A DNA stretch of 37,591 nt from the NCBI GenBank assembly GCA_029263295.1, contig JAJCXT010000004.1, positions 1 through 37,591 of the forward strand. Direction: 5' to 3'. The notes under the pieces were generated by a model. The model saw nothing but the letters and a program-made list of their open reading frames with translations, was not told the DNA's origin and did not search any database. Of this stretch, positions 28,736 to 37,588 are shown piece after piece. Each line of letters opens with the position of its first letter. Position 1 is the first letter of the stretch. A program made the translations under genes and the position numbers. Source of the stretch: Acidobacteriota bacterium (GTDB taxonomy: Bacteria; Acidobacteriota; UBA890; WLXD01).

Positions 28736-31174
28736 CTAGGCCGCGTGGCCTAGCGCGCTGCGCATGCGAGCCAGGAGCAGGCCCGCGAGCAGATAGATGC
28801 CCAACCCGATCAGCAGACCGGCGCGGAATCCCCAGAACACCGAGATCAGGATGCTGCCAAGTCCGCCGATCACGGTAAACAGGCCGTTCATTCCCCACGC
28901 CCAGGCCACCGCCGAGCGCGAGTGCTGTTCGATGGTGAGAATCCCGAGCGGGAACGGCATGCCCATGAAGAAGGCCACGGGGAACAGGTAGGCCGCTGTC
29001 ACGAGGACCTTCACGATCGTCGGCGCCCCGAGAAAGAACTGGATCAGGAAGCCGTGCGTCGCCAGGAACACGGCGCCCGTCACGATGACGCCCACGAACG
29101 GCCACCACCAACGCGGCGACCCCGGTGCGATTCCGAGTCGCTTCGAAGTCAGGCTGCCGCAGCCGGCGGCGATCAACACGGTGAATAGCACCGTCGAGTA
29201 GGTGTACAGAGGGAAGCCGACAAAATGCATCAGCTTATGGATGAACACCAGTTCGATGATGATGAACCCGGCCCCGAGACAACCGAAGTAAGCGAGCGAG
29301 GAGATCCACCCCGGCCAACGCCGCCGTCCGACGCGCGACAGCAACAGGGGGCCGAGAATGAACACGACGGCGAACAGGAACGACACCCCACCGGTCACGT
29401 ACAGGTGAATGACGTCCATCGGAAGCCCGCCGCCTTGCCGCAACTGCTCGTTCAGATAGTGGGCAACATTGGTGGGTACGAAGTTCTCGTCGTTCGCCTC
29501 GACCGGGTCCCAGGTGCGGCGCAGAAACTTGAAGTAGGGCCTGTCGTCGGTGGTCGGCACCACGCGGTAAGGAATCCTGGCCTGCGTCTCCGCCGAGATC
29601 TCGCCGCTGTAGAACTCGTCGGTGAGGAGACTCTGCTCGGGCCGCCGTGGATCTTCATCGAACTGGAACAAGGTCTCGTAGCGGCCCGACATCGACAGGA
29701 ACCGCTGGATGTCGCGGATCTCCTCGACCGTCCACGGCTGCATCTTCACCAGAACCGAAGGGAGCGAGTCGTCTTCGCGGAAGTTGCGCGACACCACCAG
29801 GACATGGTCGCGCAGGTTGTCGCGGCCCATGCGCTGCCAGGCGAGACCTGCCGTGCTGACGATGCGCGGATAGGTATGGTGGTTGATCTGCAGCACACCG
29901 TTGTCGGTGAGATGTGAGAAGTAGTCGACGAAGGCGTCCGCGGTGATCAGATATGTGGGGTCCAGCGCCCCGGCGCCAGCCGCGATCGAGGACGACGAGT
30001 GGTTGCTGAAGATCTGGATGATGTCGTACTGCTGCCCCTGCGAACGCAGGAACCCGCGGCCCTCGCCACGCTGCACGTTGACCCTGGGATCGTTGAAGAT
30101 GCCGCCGTTGAACTCCGCGTACTCGTTCTTGCCGAAGTCCACGACGGTGCCGACCATCTCCACCGCGTCGACGTGGCCCGCGCCATAGGCCAGCGCCGCC
30201 TTGACTTCCTGTCCGGCCGCGCTGCCGATCACCATGACCTTCTGGTCCTGGTCGCGCTTGAAGTAATGCGCAATCAGCACCCCGCGGGTCCAGAAATTCC
30301 CCAGGAATCCCGCCTCGTCGTTTTGCCGCACGAAACGATCGAGCTGCGTACGGAGTCGCTCCAGTCCACCTTCAAGCCGGTACAGGAAGCTGCTCTGGCT
30401 GCCCCCGTCGTAGACGATGTTCTTCACGTAGCCCGCGATGTGAATCACCTCGACCTTCGAAATGGGATCCCATCGGACGATCTCGCTTCGCCCTTCGCGG
30501 CGTGCCATCGCGATGCCACGGTCGCCCTTGTGACCGGTGAAACTCAGATAGTCGGGCCAGGCAAGCGCTGGCACCAGCACCGCGACCAGGGCGAATACGG
30601 CAGCGAACTGCATGGCCTTTCGCGATCCATGAAACAGGGCAGCGGCCGCGCCCAGGGCCGCCGCCGCCAGCATGAGCAGTCCGCCGGGACCAAGCAGCGG
30701 CAGGAACGGGATGAAGATGACGCACCCGATTGCCGCCCCGCACAGGTCATAGAAGTAGAGCGACTGGATCTCATCTGCCCACGTAGCGAAGGCGCGCGCG
30801 AACACGAGGCCCGCGAGGAAGAACGGCAGCGTGATCACCACGTACATCAGCAGGAACCACAGAACCTGCTGTACCGGTTCCTTCGCGATGTTCTCGAAAC
30901 GGAACGGTATGGCGTTCAGCGCCGGCCTGAGAAGCACCAGCGAAAGCGCCATCCAGGCAGTGACGCGGGCGAGGTGCGGCTCTACGTCAGTGTCCTCAGG
31001 CAGCGGCCGAAGCGTGGTGTAGATACCCGCAAGGCCGAAGGCGAACATCGCTCCCGTGATGATCATGTAGCCCAGATTCGGATACAGGATCACGTCGAAC
31101 ACGCGCGTCAGTAGCAACTCCGCCGCCAAGGTGCAGAGTGCGACAAGCGCGATCGCGTAGGGAATTCTTTGCAA
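28736..31174 (-). CDS. Polytopic membrane protein with spermidine-synthase-like domain (paralogue A)
   Basis: Membrane protein of 812 residues with several N-terminal helices (YAIALVALCTLAAELLLTRV at the start), a central Rossmann domain and several C-terminal helices. TTG 31174 is taken as the start because the first residues then align with those of the divergent paralogue at 31370 and GGTGA lies just upstream. In the Rossmann domain, IGSAAGQEVKAALAYGAGHV begins near residue 316 in place of the GGGDG motif of spermidine synthase. Where that enzyme has its catalytic Asp-rich loop this protein has IFSNHSSSSIA. The fold resembles fused membrane/spermidine-synthase proteins, but polyamine synthesis is doubtful. 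The paralogue shares the blocks ELLLTRVFDVILYPNL, ALNAIPF and DNRPYFKFLRR (here DDRPYFKFLRR). Confidence 0.85.
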   Translation of the reverse strand: MQRIPYAIALVALCTLAAELLLTRVFDVILYPNLGYMIITGAMFAFGLAGIYTTLRPLPEDTDVEPHLARVTAWMALSLVLLRPALNAIPFRFENIAKEPVQQVLWFLLMYVVITLPFFLAGLVFARAFATWADEIQSLYFYDLCGAAIGCVIFIPFLPLLGPGGLLMLAAAALGAAAALFHGSRKAMQFAAVFALVAVLVPALAWPDYLSFTGHKGDRGIAMARREGRSEIVRWDPISKVEVIHIAGYVKNIVYDGGSQSSFLYRLEGGLERLRTQLDRFVRQNDEAGFLGNFWTRGVLIAHYFKRDQDQKVMVIGSAAGQEVKAALAYGAGHVDAVEMVGTVVDFGKNEYAEFNGGIFNDPRVNVQRGEGRGFLRSQGQQYDIIQIFSNHSSSSIAAGAGALDPTYLITADAFVDYFSHLTDNGVLQINHHTYPRIVSTAGLAWQRMGRDNLRDHVLVVSRNFREDDSLPSVLVKMQPWTVEEIRDIQRFLSMSGRYETLFQFDEDPRRPEQSLLTDEFYSGEISAETQARIPYRVVPTTDDRPYFKFLRRTWDPVEANDENFVPTNVAHYLNEQLRQGGGLPMDVIHLYVTGGVSFLFAVVFILGPLLLSRVGRRRWPGWISSLAYFGCLGAGFIIIELVFIHKLMHFVGFPLYTYSTVLFTVLIAAGCGSLTSKRLGIAPGSPRWWWPFVGVIVTGAVFLATHGFLIQFFLGAPTIVKVLVTAAYLFPVAFFMGMPFPLGILTIEQHSRSAVAWAWGMNGLFTVIGGLGSILISVFWGFRAGLLIGLGIYLLAGLLLARMRSALGHAA

Positions 31175-31229
31175 GAGTCACCGTCGAGCGGGCGTAGAAT
31201 GAGAACCTAGCCGCGTAATATGCCACAGT

Positions 31230-31270
31230 GTGCCGGAACCGGCCTTCCCTGACGGGAAGAGGCACGGCAC
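31230..31270. promoter_or_regulatory. Hairpin in the gap between divergent paralogues
   Basis: Within the 195-base gap, GTGCCG (31230-31235) pairs with CGGCAC (31265-31270), and inside it CTTCCC-TGAC-GGGAAG (31244-31259) forms a second perfect stem. An extended -10-like TGCTAGAAT (31281-31289) follows on the plus strand. It may be a shared operator or a cruciform; the function is unproven. Confidence 0.3.
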
Positions 31271-31369
31271 AAGCGGGGCTTGCTAGAATTGCGCTCCTCG
31301 GCAGGGTGCGCGAGTCCGTCTGCGTTCGCCTGCGATCCCCCCTCCCCCTTGCACACAGAGCCCGGCATC

Positions 31370-33784
31370 ATGCGCCTTGCGTCAGCGGTCTTTCTCGTCG
31401 CCCTGGCCACGCTGACGGTGGAGTTGCTGCTGACGCGCGTGTTCGACGTGATCCTGTACCCGAACCTCGCGTACATGGTGATCACATGCGCCATGCTGGC
31501 TCTCGGCCTGGCGGGAATCGTCACGGCTATTCGGCCTGCAACCGATGCCCAGGTGCAACGGCGTCTGCCGCTGGTTGCGGCTGCGTTCGGCGCGTCGCTG
31601 CTCGCCATCCGACCGGCGCTCAACGCGATCCCGTTCTGGCTCGACTTCGTGTCGGAGCAGCCGGCGACGCAGGCGTTCTGGTTCGCCCTCATGTACCTCG
31701 TGGTGGGCGTGCCGTTCTTTCTGTCGGGCTACGCATTGGCGCTCGTGTTTGCCCACCACGGTAACGCGATCAACCGCCTGTACGGGGCTGACCTCGCCGG
31801 CGCCGCACTCGGTTGCGTCGTGTTGATCCCCCTGCTGCGGCCTTTCGGCCCGAGCGGCCTGCTCTTCTTCGCTGCCGCGGCCGCCTTCCTGGCCGCCGCG
31901 CTGTTGGAAGGCCATCGCGGGCGCCGCAGGGCGTTTGCAGTGGCAGCCGCGCTCGCCGTCCTCGTGCCGATGGTTACTCCGCCGCTGGAGTTCGAGGTCC
32001 ACAAGTACGATCGCGGGCTGACCCGCGCGCGCATGAACGACCTGCACGAACTGTCCATCTGGGACTCGATCTCCAAGATCGACGTCGTGGGCTGGGGTCA
32101 GTCCAAGAACATCCTGTACGACGGCGGTACCCAGAGCAGTTTCCTGTACCCGTTCGATGGCGACTTCGAGGCGTTGAGGACGGACCTGGACAGTTCGATC
32201 CGCCGCAATAAGGAAAACCGTGTGCAGCGCCACTTCTGGTATCGCGGAGTCTTCGCTTCGCATTACCTGAAACGGGACGGTGATCACCGCGCGCTGATTA
32301 TCGGAAGCGCGGCAGGGCAGGAGGTGAAAGCGGCGCTGGTGTACGGCGCCGCTGCCGTGGAGGCCGTGGAACTGGTGCCTGCTGTGGTGGAGTTGGGCAA
32401 GGACCAGTACGCCGACTTCAACGGCCAGATCTTCAATCACCCCAAGGTGGTCGCCGTTGCTGGCGAGGGGCGTGCGTATCTGCGCTCGCGGCCAGTCCGA
32501 TTCGACGTGATCCAGCTACATAGCGATCACTCGTCGTCGAGCATCGCTGGCGGAGTCGGGGCTCTCGATCCGGCCTATTTGATGACCACGGACGCCTTTA
32601 CCGAGTACTACGAACACCTCAGCGACGACGGCATCCTGCATATCAACCACCACATCTATCCGCGGATCGTGGCAACGGCCGCGAAAGCCTGGGTAGACAT
32701 GGGGCGCACTGATTTCCAGAGCCACGTACTGGTCGTGCATCGAGCGGCAATCGCGGACACGCTGCCAACCCTTCTGATCAAGATGACGCCGTGGACGCCG
32801 GACGAGGTACGGGAAGTGCGCTACTTCTTCTCTCTCATTCCGCGGCACGAGTCGGCCTACGCCATCGTCGAGAACCCGCTCGCGACCGAGGAGAGCTTCC
32901 TTTCGCCGGAGTTCTACTCAGGCAACCTGTCGCGGGAACTGCTCTCCAGCGTGCCCTACCGACTGCGGCCGACAACCGACAACCGCCCCTACTTCAAATT
33001 CCTGCGGCGCGGCTGGGGGCCCATCGAAATCGACTCGAGCCGGTTCGTCGACGCGGCGATGCAGCACTTGCTCAACGAGCCCGTCGAGCGTGGCCCGGGT
33101 GTCCCGATGGATGTCCTGCACCTAGTCACCGTTGGCGGGGTTGGCTTCGGCGCCGTGCTCCTGTTCGTAGTGCTGCCCCTGCTGACCTCCAAGGTCGGGC
33201 GCTCACGTTTCCCGGGCATGGCATCGGCCCTGCTGTATTTCTCTTGCCTGGGCTTCGCCTTCATCGTCATCGAACTCGTCCTCATCCAGAAGTTCATGAA
33301 GTTCATCGGCTCGCCCCTCCACACATACTCGACGGTCCTGTTCACGGTGCTGCTGGCCGCGGGCCTCGGGAGTATGGCCGCGGGCCGCCTGGGCATCACC
33401 CCTGGGCGCAGGGCGTGGGTGCCATTCGCGGGCATCATCGGAGTCGGGCTGGCGTTTCTCGCAAGCCATACGTGGCTGTTCGCGACGCTGCTGAGTCAGC
33501 CGACTGGCGCGCGTGTCCTCATATCCGCCGCCATCATGTTCCCGCTCGCGTTTTTCATGGGAATGCCCTTCCCGCTCGGCGTCCTGGCCGTGAACCACCA
33601 CGGCCCCTCGGCAATCGCGTGGGCCTGGGCGATGAACGGTGTCTTCACACTGATCGGTGGCCTCGCGAGCGTCGTGCTGTCGCTGCAGTTCGGGTTCACT
33701 GTCACGGAAGCGCTGGCGCTCCTCGTGTACGCGCTCGCCGGCGTTGTGCTCCTGGACTATCAGCGCCGACAAGCCGTCCTATAA
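31370..33784 (+). CDS. Polytopic membrane protein with spermidine-synthase-like domain (paralogue B)
   Basis: Membrane protein of 804 residues and clear paralogue of the divergent gene ending at 28736, similar along its full length. ATG 31370 starts MRLASAVFLVALATLTVELL and matches the partner's first residues; the frame extends 90 bases further upstream without support. N-terminal helices are followed by a Rossmann domain with IIGSAAGQEVKAALVYGAA from about residue 311, QLHSDHSSSSIAGGVGALDP and GILHINHHIYPRIVATA. C-terminal helices end LAGVVLLDYQRRQAVL. As in its partner, the GGGDG and catalytic Asp motifs of spermidine synthase are replaced, in the same way in both. Conservation of the replacement between the two suggests a distinct function, not decay. 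Possible roles are methyl- or aminopropyl-type transfer at the membrane, or binding only. Confidence 0.86.
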   Translation: MRLASAVFLVALATLTVELLLTRVFDVILYPNLAYMVITCAMLALGLAGIVTAIRPATDAQVQRRLPLVAAAFGASLLAIRPALNAIPFWLDFVSEQPATQAFWFALMYLVVGVPFFLSGYALALVFAHHGNAINRLYGADLAGAALGCVVLIPLLRPFGPSGLLFFAAAAAFLAAALLEGHRGRRRAFAVAAALAVLVPMVTPPLEFEVHKYDRGLTRARMNDLHELSIWDSISKIDVVGWGQSKNILYDGGTQSSFLYPFDGDFEALRTDLDSSIRRNKENRVQRHFWYRGVFASHYLKRDGDHRALIIGSAAGQEVKAALVYGAAAVEAVELVPAVVELGKDQYADFNGQIFNHPKVVAVAGEGRAYLRSRPVRFDVIQLHSDHSSSSIAGGVGALDPAYLMTTDAFTEYYEHLSDDGILHINHHIYPRIVATAAKAWVDMGRTDFQSHVLVVHRAAIADTLPTLLIKMTPWTPDEVREVRYFFSLIPRHESAYAIVENPLATEESFLSPEFYSGNLSRELLSSVPYRLRPTTDNRPYFKFLRRGWGPIEIDSSRFVDAAMQHLLNEPVERGPGVPMDVLHLVTVGGVGFGAVLLFVVLPLLTSKVGRSRFPGMASALLYFSCLGFAFIVIELVLIQKFMKFIGSPLHTYSTVLFTVLLAAGLGSMAAGRLGITPGRRAWVPFAGIIGVGLAFLASHTWLFATLLSQPTGARVLISAAIMFPLAFFMGMPFPLGVLAVNHHGPSAIAWAWAMNGVFTLIGGLASVVLSLQFGFTVTEALALLVYALAGVVLLDYQRRQAVL

Positions 33785-33883
33785 TTCGGCGCATCGAACT
33801 GGCCCATCGCTTGGCCGGATTCCGTCCGCCGAGACGCCGCCGCGGAAGCACGAGGAGCGCGTTAGCAGCCCATGGAAGCTAGG

Positions 33884-35779
33884 ATGCTTCGGAAGACTCT
33901 GATTGCCCTGCTGCTCGTTGCGCCCTTCGTAGCTAGTGCGAGCGCCCAGGAGGACTCCTGGCCCGCCTGGCGCGGCGACGGCACGGGCGTGTCCTCAGAC
34001 TCACGCATTCCGACCGACTGGGAAGCCGACGGCAAGGTGCTCTGGGAAACCCGCATCCCCGGCAGCGGTCACGCTTCACCGATCGTGCGCGACGGCCGGG
34101 TCATCGTCTCATCCACCGGCGGCGCCTCGATCGCCCGCGAACGCGAGGAACAGCTCGGCACCGCGTTGCTCATACTGGCGGCCGTGGCTCTGCTCGGTGT
34201 GCTGGTCGCCCTCGCGGGCCTGGCGCGCGAGCCCAAGGACGCTGCTGCATCACTCATCCGGGGCCGACCCTGGATCCGAGCGATCGCAGCCCTCGAGCGC
34301 ATTGCCGCGATCGGGCTCACCGCGTACTTGTTCTACCAGCTGCGGGCTTTTTACACGGGGGTTGCGCCAGGCCTCACCGCCGACGCCCCGCACCTGACCT
34401 GGATCTACTCGGGTGAAGCGCTCGTGTTCGGTGCTATCGCCGTAGCCGGCGCGTGCTGGGCCGGAACCAACCTCCGCTTGCTGGCGATCCTCGCGCTGGC
34501 GTTGGCGGGGCTCGGGTTCAACTACTACCAGCCCCGGCAGACAGCCAATGTCGGCGTACCGCTCGACTGGCAGTTCAATGTCCTCAAGCCGCTGGCGGCC
34601 GCAGTTGCCTGGTTCGTGGTGGCCGAGATACTGGCTCGAGTCGGACGCTTCCGCGCAGCACCGCGACGACTGGCGGCGTTGTGGCCCGTCGCCACGCTCG
34701 CGGCGATCATCCTGACGTTCGGCTTCTACAACTACATGGTCCCGCAGCTCGGCGCCCGCCGCCTGGTCATGACGCTCGACGCCGACACGGGCGAGGTGCT
34801 CTGGCAGCACCGGGTGGACGCGCCGACCGGGCGCAAATATCCGAGTAACTCCTACGCCACACCAACGCCGGCCACCGACGGCGACGTCATCATCGCCGAC
34901 TTCGGACCGGTCATGGTCGCCCTCGATTGGGATGGAGAACTGCTGTGGGAGCGCGAGGAACCCGGCTTCATGGAACACCTGCGACACGGCGCCGCGGTTT
35001 CTCCGGTGATTCACGACGGCGCCCTCATCCACGCCTACTATCCCGAAATCTCGGCGGCAGGCGAAGAGGTTTCGGACTGGTCGCATGAGAAGTTCTCGTA
35101 CCTGGCCAAGCTCGACCTGGAGACCGGCGAGGAGATCTGGCGCGTGGACGAGGTCCCGGGCGGACACGATGCGTTCGCAACGCCACTGATCATGGAAACG
35201 GCGGACGGTCCGGCCATCGTGATCCTCGTGATGGACCACGCCCATGGCTACGCGGCAGACACGGGCGAGCATCTATGGAGCTTCGAGCACCCGGTCGCCG
35301 TGCCGGTGCCGAGCCCCGTGGCAGACACCGACACGGTGTACATCGGCGGCGGACTGTACGGACCCGCGGTACTGGCCGCCATCGAACTCGGTGAAGGCGC
35401 CGTGTCGCTCTCCGGAACGCCCGAGGCGCGCTGGAGTACGACTCGGAGTACGCCCGAAGTGTCCTCGCTCCTGCTCGTCGACGACCTGCTCTACTGGGTC
35501 ACTCAGAACGGCCGCATGTTCTGCGCCGATGTGACCGACGGCAGCATCGTCTGGCGAGCGCGGCTGAACGGAGGAGTCAACGCTTCACCCGTCTACGCCG
35601 ATGGCAAGATCATCGTCCCGGGCTCTGATGGCGACGTGTACATGGTGGCACCAGGCCGGACCTTCGAGTTGCTCGCCACCAATCCACTCGGCAGGGCAGT
35701 GTTCGCGTCGCCAGCGGTAAGTGGCGGACGGATATATCTGCGGACCGGGCGCAGCCTCATCGCGATCGCTGCCAAGTAG
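33884..35779 (+). CDS. PQQ-like beta-propeller protein with an internal six-helix membrane domain
   Basis: Exported protein of 631 residues. ATG 33884 has GGAAG five bases upstream and starts the signal peptide LRKTLIALLLVAPFVASASA; ATG 33872 would add four residues. Residues 24-80 are the typical first strands of a PQQ-binding-like propeller (WPAWRGDGTGVSSDSRIPTDW, VLWETRIPGSGHASPIVRDG). The propeller then stops, and about residues 90-288 hold roughly six hydrophobic helices (LLILAAVALLGVLVALAGLA first; LWPVATLAAIILTFGFYNYM last). It resumes at TLDADTGEVLWQHRV with repeated D-x-x-TGE/DG-x-x-x-W blades to the end (GRSLIAIAAK). In usual homologues the segments on both sides are contiguous. Propeller blades would face the periplasm. 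No PQQ dehydrogenase active site is evident, so it may be a structural or binding protein like BamB. Confidence 0.82.
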   Translation: MLRKTLIALLLVAPFVASASAQEDSWPAWRGDGTGVSSDSRIPTDWEADGKVLWETRIPGSGHASPIVRDGRVIVSSTGGASIAREREEQLGTALLILAAVALLGVLVALAGLAREPKDAAASLIRGRPWIRAIAALERIAAIGLTAYLFYQLRAFYTGVAPGLTADAPHLTWIYSGEALVFGAIAVAGACWAGTNLRLLAILALALAGLGFNYYQPRQTANVGVPLDWQFNVLKPLAAAVAWFVVAEILARVGRFRAAPRRLAALWPVATLAAIILTFGFYNYMVPQLGARRLVMTLDADTGEVLWQHRVDAPTGRKYPSNSYATPTPATDGDVIIADFGPVMVALDWDGELLWEREEPGFMEHLRHGAAVSPVIHDGALIHAYYPEISAAGEEVSDWSHEKFSYLAKLDLETGEEIWRVDEVPGGHDAFATPLIMETADGPAIVILVMDHAHGYAADTGEHLWSFEHPVAVPVPSPVADTDTVYIGGGLYGPAVLAAIELGEGAVSLSGTPEARWSTTRSTPEVSSLLLVDDLLYWVTQNGRMFCADVTDGSIVWRARLNGGVNASPVYADGKIIVPGSDGDVYMVAPGRTFELLATNPLGRAVFASPAVSGGRIYLRTGRSLIAIAAK

Positions 35780-35821
35780 CCGTCCGAGCGGACCCCCGGC
35801 GATTCGCTATGCCCACCGACG

Positions 35822-37165
35822 CTACTGGATGTAGCCAAGCGCTCTGAGCTGCGCGGCGATTTCCGGCGACATGGTGACCTCCGCTCCCGCGCGCCCCTGT
35901 CTGAAAGCGCGCGCTTCCCGCCGCATGGCGTTGGCCAGGCGCATGAACTCTGAGTCCTCGCCGTCGAGCAAGTTCGTGGTCTCGCCCGGATCCGCCTCGA
36001 GATCGTAGAGCCAGCGGCCGGCCTTGTCATGGTTCTGCAGGAGCTTCAGCGGCCAGCGGATCAGCGCGGTGAGGTCAGTCCCGTAGAACCGGTTCTGGGC
36101 GAAGATCGCACGCGGGGCCACTTCCTCGCCGCGGATCGCTGCGCGCAGACTGAACCCCGACGTTTCCCCCGCCGCCGCGCCCGCGTAGTCAAGCGCCGTC
36201 GGGACGATGTCGACAGTGGACACTGGCACCAACGATCGTCGCCCCGTAGCTTGCCCGGGTTCCCACACGATCATCGGCACGCGGATGACCTCGTTGTGCA
36301 GCGAGGAGCCGTGGGCGATTTGTCCATGCTCCCTGAACGCCTCGCCGTGGTCGCCCGTGAGAATGACCAGGGTGCTATCGAACAGGCCTCGCTCGCGGAG
36401 TTCGCTGAAGAAGCGGTCAAGCTGGATGTCGATCCAGAGGATCTCCTCGTCGTAAGCGGCAACGTGGAAATCCATGTCCCCCCGACGCTCCGCTTCCACG
36501 CGGCTCTCGAGCGTCGGCAGCGTGGCGGGATCGTAGTCGGCGGCGAACTCGCCGGTGAACACGCCACGCGCAGGCGGCGGCGCATCGTAGAAGCGGTGCG
36601 CATCGAACAGATGGAGCACGAGGAAAGAGGGCGCGTCCGACCGTTCGTTGAGCCAGGCCAGCGCCCGATCCACGCTGACATCGGCCCGCCGCGTCCCGTC
36701 CTCGGCATCGGCGGGATCGTAGTCGTAGTGTGCGAAGCCACGGTTCAGCCCGAACAGAGGCGCAAGAAAGCTCACGTTGGCAACCGCGGCGGTCTCATAG
36801 CCGATCCCCGACAACTCCTCGGCGAGCGTCGGCACCTCGTCGTGCATGCGGCTGGGCCCCGACAGCCCGGCGCCGTGTTGGCTGGGGTACAAGCCGGTGA
36901 AGATGCTGCCCACTCCGGGCAGCGTCCATGCCGCCGCCGAGAACCCGTTCTCGAACACGGTTCCCTGGCGCGCCCAGCGGGCCAGGCGGGGAGTCGTGTC
37001 CCGCTCGTACCCGTAGAGACTCATGTGATCGGCCCGCACGGTATCGAGCACGATGAGCACCACTGATGGAGGCTCGGCTGGCTGCCCACAGGCGGCCACG
37101 GTGAGCGCCGCCGCGATGATGATCGCGGCTCGCAACACAACTTCCATGCGCTTCCCAATACCCAT
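35822..37165 (-). CDS. Sulfatase-like alkaline-phosphatase-superfamily lipoprotein
   Basis: Exported hydrolase of 447 residues. ATG 37165 gives a lipoprotein signal (VVLRAAIIIAAALTVAAC) with lipobox VAAC at C26. ATGs at 37198 and 37147 are possible alternatives, and none has a strong ribosome site. The sulfatase fold starts SVVLIVLDTVRADHMSLYGYE, with metal ligand D41. The nucleophile region reads WTLPGVGSIFTGLYPSQHG, placing T81 where sulfatases have Cys or Ser for formylglycine. LTGDHGEAFREHG and YDLEADPGETTNL are standard later motifs. The Thr suggests a non-formylglycine hydrolase or transferase in the phosphatase superfamily, in contrast to the CAPSR sulfatase in this window. It is divergent from PadR 4 across a region with a strong dyad, and convergent with the propeller gene. 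Confidence 0.85.
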   Translation of the reverse strand: MGIGKRMEVVLRAAIIIAAALTVAACGQPAEPPSVVLIVLDTVRADHMSLYGYERDTTPRLARWARQGTVFENGFSAAAWTLPGVGSIFTGLYPSQHGAGLSGPSRMHDEVPTLAEELSGIGYETAAVANVSFLAPLFGLNRGFAHYDYDPADAEDGTRRADVSVDRALAWLNERSDAPSFLVLHLFDAHRFYDAPPPARGVFTGEFAADYDPATLPTLESRVEAERRGDMDFHVAAYDEEILWIDIQLDRFFSELRERGLFDSTLVILTGDHGEAFREHGQIAHGSSLHNEVIRVPMIVWEPGQATGRRSLVPVSTVDIVPTALDYAGAAAGETSGFSLRAAIRGEEVAPRAIFAQNRFYGTDLTALIRWPLKLLQNHDKAGRWLYDLEADPGETTNLLDGEDSEFMRLANAMRREARAFRQGRAGAEVTMSPEIAAQLRALGYIQ

Positions 37166-37212
37166 GCCGGCCAGTATGCCTTGACGCTCGCGTTGCATCG
37201 AACTACTCTGGA

Positions 37213-37229
37213 TTCCGGAACATCCGGAA
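37213..37229. promoter_or_regulatory. Inverted repeat between PadR 4 and the sulfatase-like gene
   Basis: TTCCGGA-ACA-TCCGGAA is a perfect 7-3-7 dyad, 15 bases before the PadR ATG. A third CCGGAA copy (37231-37236) continues into the ribosome-binding region. Its place in the gap between two divergent genes makes it a candidate operator for PadR 4 acting on both. Confidence 0.5.
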
Positions 37230-37243
37230 ACCGGAAGAGTTAC

Positions 37244-37588
37244 ATGCAAGACCTACCGCTGACGCCGCGTGTGATGTTGATCCTGTGGGCCCTCGAAACG
37301 GGTCCAAAACACGGGTACCGCCTGCTCTCCGAAGTGGAAGAACTCGGACGTAGCCGCGTGAGTATCGGGCCTGCGTCACTGTATGAATCGATTCAGAGCC
37401 TGCGCCGTAAGGGATGGATCGAGCCGGCCTCTGCGCCTCCCGACGCCGCGAGCCACGACCGCCGCCGCCGCTACTTCCAGCTGACCACGAAGGGCACCGC
37501 GATTCTGCGCGCTGAAGCCGCCCGCCTGTCCGAACTCGTGGACGACCTGCGCTCGGGCGGCCTCATCGATCAGGCGAGCTCGCGATGA
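37244..37588 (+). CDS. PadR-family transcriptional regulator (probably pair 4)
   Basis: Winged-helix regulator of 114 residues. ATG 37244 is preceded by GGAAGAG at a good distance; the frame extends 63 bases upstream without support. The core is LTPRVMLILWALETGPKHGYRLLSEV, then SIGPASLYESIQSLRRKGWI and the wing RRRRYFQLTTKG. It is of the same general type as PadR 2 (LTPR/LSAR near the start), not of PadRs 1 and 3. Its stop TGA at 37586-37588 overlaps an ATG at 37585 in the arrangement seen at pairs 1 and 3, so a permease gene probably begins at 37585 and runs off the right edge. Confidence 0.9.
   Translation: MQDLPLTPRVMLILWALETGPKHGYRLLSEVEELGRSRVSIGPASLYESIQSLRRKGWIEPASAPPDAASHDRRRRYFQLTTKGTAILRAEAARLSELVDDLRSGGLIDQASSR

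Noticed and set aside
29999-31114. 371-codon plus-strand open frame opposite membrane paralogue A
   Set aside because: Low-complexity charged product; the minus strand has a full-length protein conserved with its paralogue.
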